Assembly: GCF_000445105.1 (NCBI RefSeq)
Contig: NZ_ATDP01000056.1
Location: forward strand, 27,673-91,672
From: Sphingobium lactosutens DS20
GTDB lineage: Bacteria > Pseudomonadota > Alphaproteobacteria > Sphingomonadales > Sphingomonadaceae
Direction: 5' to 3'
Length of the DNA stretch: 64,000 bases
Position numbers and translations under genes: made by a program. The notes beneath the pieces were generated by a model that saw only the letters and a list, made by a program, of their open reading frames with translations, did no database searches and was not told the DNA's origin. Positions 60,384 through 64,000 of this stretch are shown in pieces (positions within the stretch are counted from its first letter, which is position 1; each line of letters starts with the position of its first letter).

Positions 60384-61101
60384 TCGGCGACTGTCGCTGG
60401 CAAAAGGCGCGGGAGCTTTGGCTCTCGCGCTTTTTTGCGTGTTGCTGATCGCGTTCGCGCAGCGTTTTGGATGGCTGGACGGCCTTAACGTTGGTTTGAT
60501 GACGCTGGCGGGGGACGGGCGCGACACTGCGCTTGGTGGCAAGGTGACAATGGTGATGCGGCTGGCGTCCGCCATCGGCGGCACATTGGGGCGTATCACG
60601 CTGCTGACGGTGGTGCTGATGCCGCTCATTTGGGCTGGTTATCGGCGGTCCGCGATGTGGCTGGCAGCTATGATGGCAGGGGGAACATTGCTCAACCTGG
60701 CGTTGAAGCAGGTCTTTGCCGCGCCGCGGCCCGACCTGTTGCCGCATCTCGATATCGTCCACACATATAGTTTCCCCAGCGGCCATTCGGCGGGGAATAT
60801 GATGTTCTTCGGCGCGCTGGCCATGCTCGCGGGGCGGTGCCGCGCTTATTGGAGCGCGGGGGTCGCAATCTTGCTGATTGGGGTCAGCCGCGTCTGGCTC
60901 GGCGTTCACTGGCCAAGCGACGTGCTGGCCGGCTGGATCGAGGGACTGGGCTGGCTGGCCTTCTGCGCGATCTGGCTACCAGCGCGGGGAGGGGAGCAGC
61001 AACGCCCGCACGACGCTGCCGTGCGGGGGCATTCCATCGCTGGTGATAAAGCCATGGACCCAGAAACTGTCGAAGGCGCTGGCGGCGGCGATCAGCGATA
61101 A
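60361..61101 (+). CDS. PAP2-family phosphatase (membrane)
   Basis: A phosphatidic acid phosphatase type 2 protein, about 246 residues, with about six helices. KQVFAAPRPDLLPHLD, SFPSGHSAGNMMFFGAL and VSRVWLGVHWPSDVLAGW are the three active-site motifs with the Arg, Ser-Gly-His and His-Asp residues. Substrates are lipid or undecaprenyl phosphates. ATG 60361 overlaps the lpdA end by 23 bp. A strong terminator hairpin (60407-60436) lies inside the coding start, so a start after it (such as GTG 60439) cannot be excluded. The last 40 residues, after LPARGG, look unlike the family and overlap the convergent DUF2142 fragment. Confidence 0.85.
   Translation: MGVRSISDRRLSLAKGAGALALALFCVLLIAFAQRFGWLDGLNVGLMTLAGDGRDTALGGKVTMVMRLASAIGGTLGRITLLTVVLMPLIWAGYRRSAMWLAAMMAGGTLLNLALKQVFAAPRPDLLPHLDIVHTYSFPSGHSAGNMMFFGALAMLAGRCRAYWSAGVAILLIGVSRVWLGVHWPSDVLAGWIEGLGWLAFCAIWLPARGGEQQRPHDAAVRGHSIAGDKAMDPETVEGAGGGDQR
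60407..60436 (+). terminator. Strong intrinsic terminator after lpdA, inside PAP2 coding start
   Basis: GCGCGGGAGC (60407-60416) pairs with GCTCTCGCGC (60421-60430) over 10 base pairs with one G:T, a TTTG loop, and six T at once after. It would end transcripts from the pdhC-lpdA unit. It lies within the reading frame of the PAP2 gene, near codons 16-26. Confidence 0.8.
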
Positions 61102-61499
61102 GGGGATCGCCGTCCAGACGAACAGCCTTTGCGCGCCGGCGATGGCGCGTGCCGGCGACAGGGCGATCAGGACCAGCGGCAGCACGGGCAGGAAATAGCG
61201 GCCCTGCGTCCCTTGAATATAATCCGCGCCGAGCGGCGTGCCGGTCAGATACATGGCGGTTTCGATAAGCAGCGCGACGCCGAGCGCGACAGCAAGCCAC
61301 CAGGCTCGTTGCCCCAGGCCAAAGCGCGCACCTGTCCCCGTCGCGACGCCAGCGGCCAGCATCAACGCCGCGAGCGGATAGGCGAGCAAGGGCAGGAGAA
61401 TGGCGTTCCAGCCGAACCGTCCGACGATCTGGAGGGCATAGACGGGCGTGCGTTCGATGACGCTGGTGACGAGGATATGGACATAGCCGAGCGGCGAGG
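60976..61499 (-). pseudogene. DUF2142 family membrane protein, 3' fragment cut by IS21 element
   Basis: The minus strand codes about 174 residues of the C-terminal part of a multi-spanning membrane protein: TSPLGYVHILVTSVIERTPV, QIVGRFGWNAILLPLLAY, then DYIQGTQGRYFLPVLPLVL, which matches the end of DUF2142 proteins (glycosyltransferase-like, polyprenyl-linked sugars by family association). The first codons of the open frame upstream of 61499 belong to the IS21 terminal repeat. The 5' part of the gene would lie to the right of the IS, outside the window. Its 3' end overlaps the convergent PAP2 gene by 126 bp. Confidence 0.78.
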
Positions 61500-61526
61500 T
61501 GTCAACGGCGGAGCAAAAGTCGGCCA
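61500..61526. repeat. IS21 left terminal inverted repeat
   Basis: Begins TGTCAACGGCGGAGCAAAAG and continues TCGGCCA. It matches the inverted right end (TGAGAACGGCGGAGCAATAT, then TCGACCA) at 22 of 27 positions. The first base may be off by one. Confidence 0.75.
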
Positions 61527-61558
61527 TTCGGCGGCGTAAAACCAGGCCATCGTGTTAC

Positions 61559-61611
61559 ATGCCGGGGGGAGTGGCGTGAGGGCGTAGCCCGAGGGCCACT
61601 CCCCCCGGCAT
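61559..61611. repeat. Perfect 17-bp inverted repeat inside IS21, downstream of istB
   Basis: ATGCCGGGGGGAGTGGC (61559-61575) and GCCACTCCCCCCGGCAT (61595-61611) are exact inverted copies around a 19-base loop, which itself holds GGGC-GTA-GCCC. On the minus strand it lies just past the istB stop at 61623. There is no T run, so it is not a standard terminator; it could stop polymerase or block outside transcription. Confidence 0.8.
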
Positions 61612-61622
61612 TGGTGTAATTT

Positions 61623-62390
61623 TCAGGGTCTGGTTTTGGCCTTGCGGGCCCGGCTGTGCGCGAGGCGATAGCTTTCGCCGTTCATCTCGAGGATGCTGAC
61701 GTGATGGGTCAGGCGATCGAGGAGCGCGCCTGTGAGACGCTCAGATCCGAAGGTTTCGGTCCATTCGTCGAAGGGCAGGTTGCTGGTGATGAAGGTGGAG
61801 CCGCGTTCGTAACGCTGGGAGATCAGCTCGAACAACAGTTCGGCGCCGGTCTTGGAGAGCGGCACAAAGCCCAGTTCGTCGATGATGAGCAGCTTGTATC
61901 CGGCCATCTGCTTCTGGAAGCGCAGAAGACGGCGCTCGTCGCGGGCCTCCATCATTTCGCTGACCAGCGCTGCCGCGGTGGTGAAGCCCACCGACAGTCC
62001 TTTCTGGCATGCTGCCAGTCCGAGCCCCAACGCTACGTGCGTCTTTCCGGTGCCTGATGGCCCCAGAGCGATGGCGTTCTCACGCCGCTCGATCCACTCG
62101 CAGCGCGCCATCTCGAGCACCTGCATCTTGTTGAGCCTGGGGATGGCGGCGAAGTCGAAGCTGTCGAGGCTTTTGACGGCGGGGAAGCGCGCGGCCTTGA
62201 TGCGCCGCTCGACCATGCGACGCTCCCTGTCGATCATTTCCATCTCGACGAGGCGGGCGAGGAAGCGGATATGATCGACGCCTTCAGCGGCACATTGCCG
62301 CGCGAGCTTGTGATGCTCACGCAGGCACGTAGGCAGCTTGAGCGCCTTGAGATGGTGAGCGAGAAGGATCTCCGGGGCCTGATCGCTCAT
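61623..62390 (-). CDS. istB: IS21 family helper ATPase IstB
   Basis: The 255-residue AAA+ ATPase that helps IstA choose targets and transpose. NAIALGPSGTGKTHVALGLG is Walker A, and YKLLIIDELGFVPLSKTGAE is Walker B. GSTFITSNLPFDEWTETFGS then ERLTGALLDRLTHHVSILEM is the sensor region. The start ATG at 62390 overlaps the istA stop by 4 bp, which couples their translation, as in IS21. No frameshift or stop is seen, so it should be functional. Confidence 0.95.
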   Translation of the reverse strand: MSDQAPEILLAHHLKALKLPTCLREHHKLARQCAAEGVDHIRFLARLVEMEMIDRERRMVERRIKAARFPAVKSLDSFDFAAIPRLNKMQVLEMARCEWIERRENAIALGPSGTGKTHVALGLGLAACQKGLSVGFTTAAALVSEMMEARDERRLLRFQKQMAGYKLLIIDELGFVPLSKTGAELLFELISQRYERGSTFITSNLPFDEWTETFGSERLTGALLDRLTHHVSILEMNGESYRLAHSRARKAKTRP

Positions 62391-63895
62391 GCGGCCTCCT
62401 GCCGGTCGGAGAGCAGGCTCAGATAGGCTCTGGCAAAGGTCTTCTCGACCGTGGTGCGTGGCAGGAAGGGATAGACGTCCAGGTCCAGCCTGGGCGGTAC
62501 GCGTTCGATCCGGCACAGGACGAGGTGCTTGACGGCATCGAAGCCGATGGCGCCAAGATCGATGGCCTGTTCGACCGCCGCCTGGAGATCGGCGAGGGTG
62601 AACGTTTCCAGCAGGCGCAGTACCTGCACATATTCGCGCCTGCCATGTTTGTGCATGCGCCCTTCCATCAACCGCTGCAGTGTCGTGAACGCTTCGGGCA
62701 GGTCCCAGCCCTGCAAAGGCGCAGCCTGGTCGAATGCGTTGATCTTCTGCTCGATCAGCGGGAGATAATGGAGCGGGTCGAAGACAACCTCCTCGCGGGC
62801 ATAGCAACGAGGATGACGGGCGATGACTTCGCTGCGGCAGCCGATCACCACCTCATCGACATAGGCCCTGATCCAGACCTCCTGATGGCCCCAGGCCACC
62901 GGAACCGAATAATCGTTGGTCCTGTAGCGCACCAGGGATTGCGAGGAGACCCTCCCGCCTTTCTGATCGCAGGCCTCGAAGGGTGTAGCGGGCAGAGGCT
63001 GCATGGCCGCGAGATCGCGCTGCAGCCGCTCACCGATCGTCTCGCTCTGCCCGCGCACCTTGTCCTGCTGGCGCTTGCGGCATTGCTCCTCCAGCCACAG
63101 GTTGAACGCCTCCCAGGTCGGGAACTTCGGGATCGGCACCATGAAGTTGCGCCGGCAATAGCCTACCAGCCCCTCCACATTGCCTTTCTCGTTCCCCTTG
63201 CCCGGGCGAGCATAGCGGTCGCGGATCACGTAATGTGACAGGAAAGCGCTGAACAGCGTGGCACGCTGCCGCGTGCCGTCGGGCAGGATCTTCGTCACAA
63301 GGCAGCGATCGTTGTCATAGACGATCGAGCGCGGTACCGCGCCGAAAAACGCGAAGGCATGCACGTGTCCGTCCACCCAGGCCTCCGCCACCGCCGCCGG
63401 ATAGGCCCGCACATAGCAGGCATCACTGTGCGGCAGATCGAGCGCGAAGAAGTAGGCCTTCTGCTCCACCCCGCCGATCTCCACCAGCGCTTCCCCGAAA
63501 TCGGCCTGCGCATCTCCCGCAGGGTGCGCCAGCGGCACGAACATCTCCCGGCTGCGCTGTTCGCGCTCCCGGATGTAATCCTTGATGATCGTATAGCCGC
63601 CGGTGAAACCATGCTCGGTGCGCAAACGGTCGAATACCCGCTTCGCCGTATGGCGTTGCTTGCGCGGGACACTGCGGTCACCCTCAAGCCATCCATCAAT
63701 GATCGCCACAAACCCGTCCAGCTTCGGGCGCTGCGGTACGGACTGGCGCCGGTAACCCGGCGGCGATGAAAACGACAGCATCTTGCGTACCGTTTCGCGC
63801 GACACATTGAAACGCTTCGCCGCCGCCCGTTGGCTCATGCCATCCGCGCAAGCCAGACGGACCTGAAGATAAAGTTCCACGCTGTAGATCCCCAC
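62387..63895 (-). CDS. istA: IS21 family transposase IstA
   Basis: A 502-residue DDE transposase. The GTG start gives a helix-turn-helix (LACADGMSQRAAAKRFNVSR then ETVRKML). HPAGDAQADFGEALVEIGGV contains the first catalytic Asp, SIVYDNDRCLVTKILPDGTR the second, and PGKGNEKGNVEGLVGYCRRN the Glu. These are the IS21/IS408 subgroup blocks. A C-terminal domain (about 290-500) follows. The reading frame is intact, so the element may still move. The N-terminus lies 105 bp from the right end of the element. Confidence 0.95.
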   Translation of the reverse strand: MGIYSVELYLQVRLACADGMSQRAAAKRFNVSRETVRKMLSFSSPPGYRRQSVPQRPKLDGFVAIIDGWLEGDRSVPRKQRHTAKRVFDRLRTEHGFTGGYTIIKDYIREREQRSREMFVPLAHPAGDAQADFGEALVEIGGVEQKAYFFALDLPHSDACYVRAYPAAVAEAWVDGHVHAFAFFGAVPRSIVYDNDRCLVTKILPDGTRQRATLFSAFLSHYVIRDRYARPGKGNEKGNVEGLVGYCRRNFMVPIPKFPTWEAFNLWLEEQCRKRQQDKVRGQSETIGERLQRDLAAMQPLPATPFEACDQKGGRVSSQSLVRYRTNDYSVPVAWGHQEVWIRAYVDEVVIGCRSEVIARHPRCYAREEVVFDPLHYLPLIEQKINAFDQAAPLQGWDLPEAFTTLQRLMEGRMHKHGRREYVQVLRLLETFTLADLQAAVEQAIDLGAIGFDAVKHLVLCRIERVPPRLDLDVYPFLPRTTVEKTFARAYLSLLSDRQEAA

Positions 63896-63973
63896 ACCTC
63901 CCTGACTCGGCAGAAAGGCTTCAAGGTGGACGACTTTTACGCCGCCCGCAGCAGGACTATCCCGCCGCTACCG

Positions 63974-64000
63974 TGGTCGAATATTGCTCCGCCGTTCTCA
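63974..64000. repeat. IS21 right terminal inverted repeat
   Basis: Reading inward on the minus strand from 64000: TGAGAACGGCGGAGCAATAT, then TCGACCA. It is the inverted partner of the repeat at 61500-61526. The window ends here, so one or two further bases of the element cannot be excluded. Confidence 0.72.

Larger units (their letters stand above)
61500..64000. mobile_element. IS21-family insertion sequence, apparently complete
   Basis: A 2.5-kb element with istA (transposase) and istB (ATPase helper) on the minus strand, and terminal inverted repeats of 27 bp at 61500-61526 and 63974-64000 (22 of 27 identical), both beginning with TG. Internal copies of GGCGGCGTAAAA occur at 61530-61541 and, inverted, at 63935-63946, as in the multiple end repeats of IS21 elements. 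The right end falls on or within a base or two of the window end, so the target duplication (4-8 bp) cannot be checked. It interrupts a DUF2142 gene. Confidence 0.85.

Noticed and set aside
61559..61611. Hairpin as rho-independent terminator of istAB
   Set aside because: Strong stem but no T run on either side; reported as an inverted repeat only.
1..64000. CRISPR array, toxin-antitoxin or phage module
   Set aside because: No regularly spaced repeats, no paired small toxin/antitoxin frames and no phage structural genes were recognised.

Overview
The window looks like chromosomal DNA of a sphingomonad alphaproteobacterium (Sphingobium/Sphingomonas type). This rests on high GC, a TonB-dependent receptor, a gcrA-type cell-cycle regulator gene (broken here), DUF2794 and DUF3035 family proteins, and a WecB/WecC/UGD surface-polysaccharide set scattered among housekeeping genes. 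No rRNA, intact tRNA or CRISPR array was seen.

Layout. (1) 1-8340 is accessory DNA. It holds a probable catabolic/uptake cluster: the 3' part of a TonB receptor, a secreted tandem-domain protein, a PanE/ApbA-like reductase, a thiamine-diphosphate lyase, an AAHS-type MFS transporter and a MarR regulator. A decayed ISL3/IS1096-like element follows, then a 22-bp copy of a tRNA-Ser 3' end (8319-8340) that looks like the far attachment site of a genomic island. (2) 8686-14000 carries a large S1-protease autotransporter, a rearrangement scar where ppx/gppA and gcrA are both truncated and joined tail to tail near 12831, and an ABC-2 permease. (3) 14002-24033 is mainly surface polysaccharide: ugd with a 40-residue membrane protein, wecB, a Wzc-like kinase, a Wza-like exporter and wecC, with purQ/purS interleaved and sppA at the end. 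(4) 24203-31631 is housekeeping: gpmA, purE-purK-folA, ribF, ileS-lspA. A palindromic repeat is inserted in frame inside ileS, and another palindromic element precedes the gene. (5) 31628-46000 is core genes: DUF3035 lipoprotein, DUF4403, dxs, a Zur/Fur regulator, a CPA2 antiporter, a NifU-like scaffold, a flavoprotein, a hybrid histidine kinase, a class A PBP and an LplT-like MFS. (6) 46119-61101 is pgsA-moaD-moaE, oxyR, a TauE exporter, cysE, DUF2794, uvrC, a radical SAM protein, rnr, uspA, then pyruvate dehydrogenase E2, a thioesterase, E3, and PAP2. (7) 61500-64000 is a complete IS21-family element (istA, istB and both ends). It interrupts a DUF2142 membrane protein gene whose 3' end remains at 60976-61499.

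Genes that work together: purE/purK and purQ/purS in purine synthesis; ugd, wecB, wecC, wza and wzc in making and exporting a uronic-acid-containing polysaccharide (UDP-GlcA, UDP-ManNAcA); moaD/moaE as molybdopterin synthase; E2/E3 of pyruvate dehydrogenase; oxyR, TauE and cysE around oxidative stress and sulfur. The most unusual observations are the ppx/gcrA scar, the palindromic insertion in ileS, the tRNA-Ser island boundary with its uncharacterised catabolic cluster, and an intrinsic terminator lying inside the start of the PAP2 gene.
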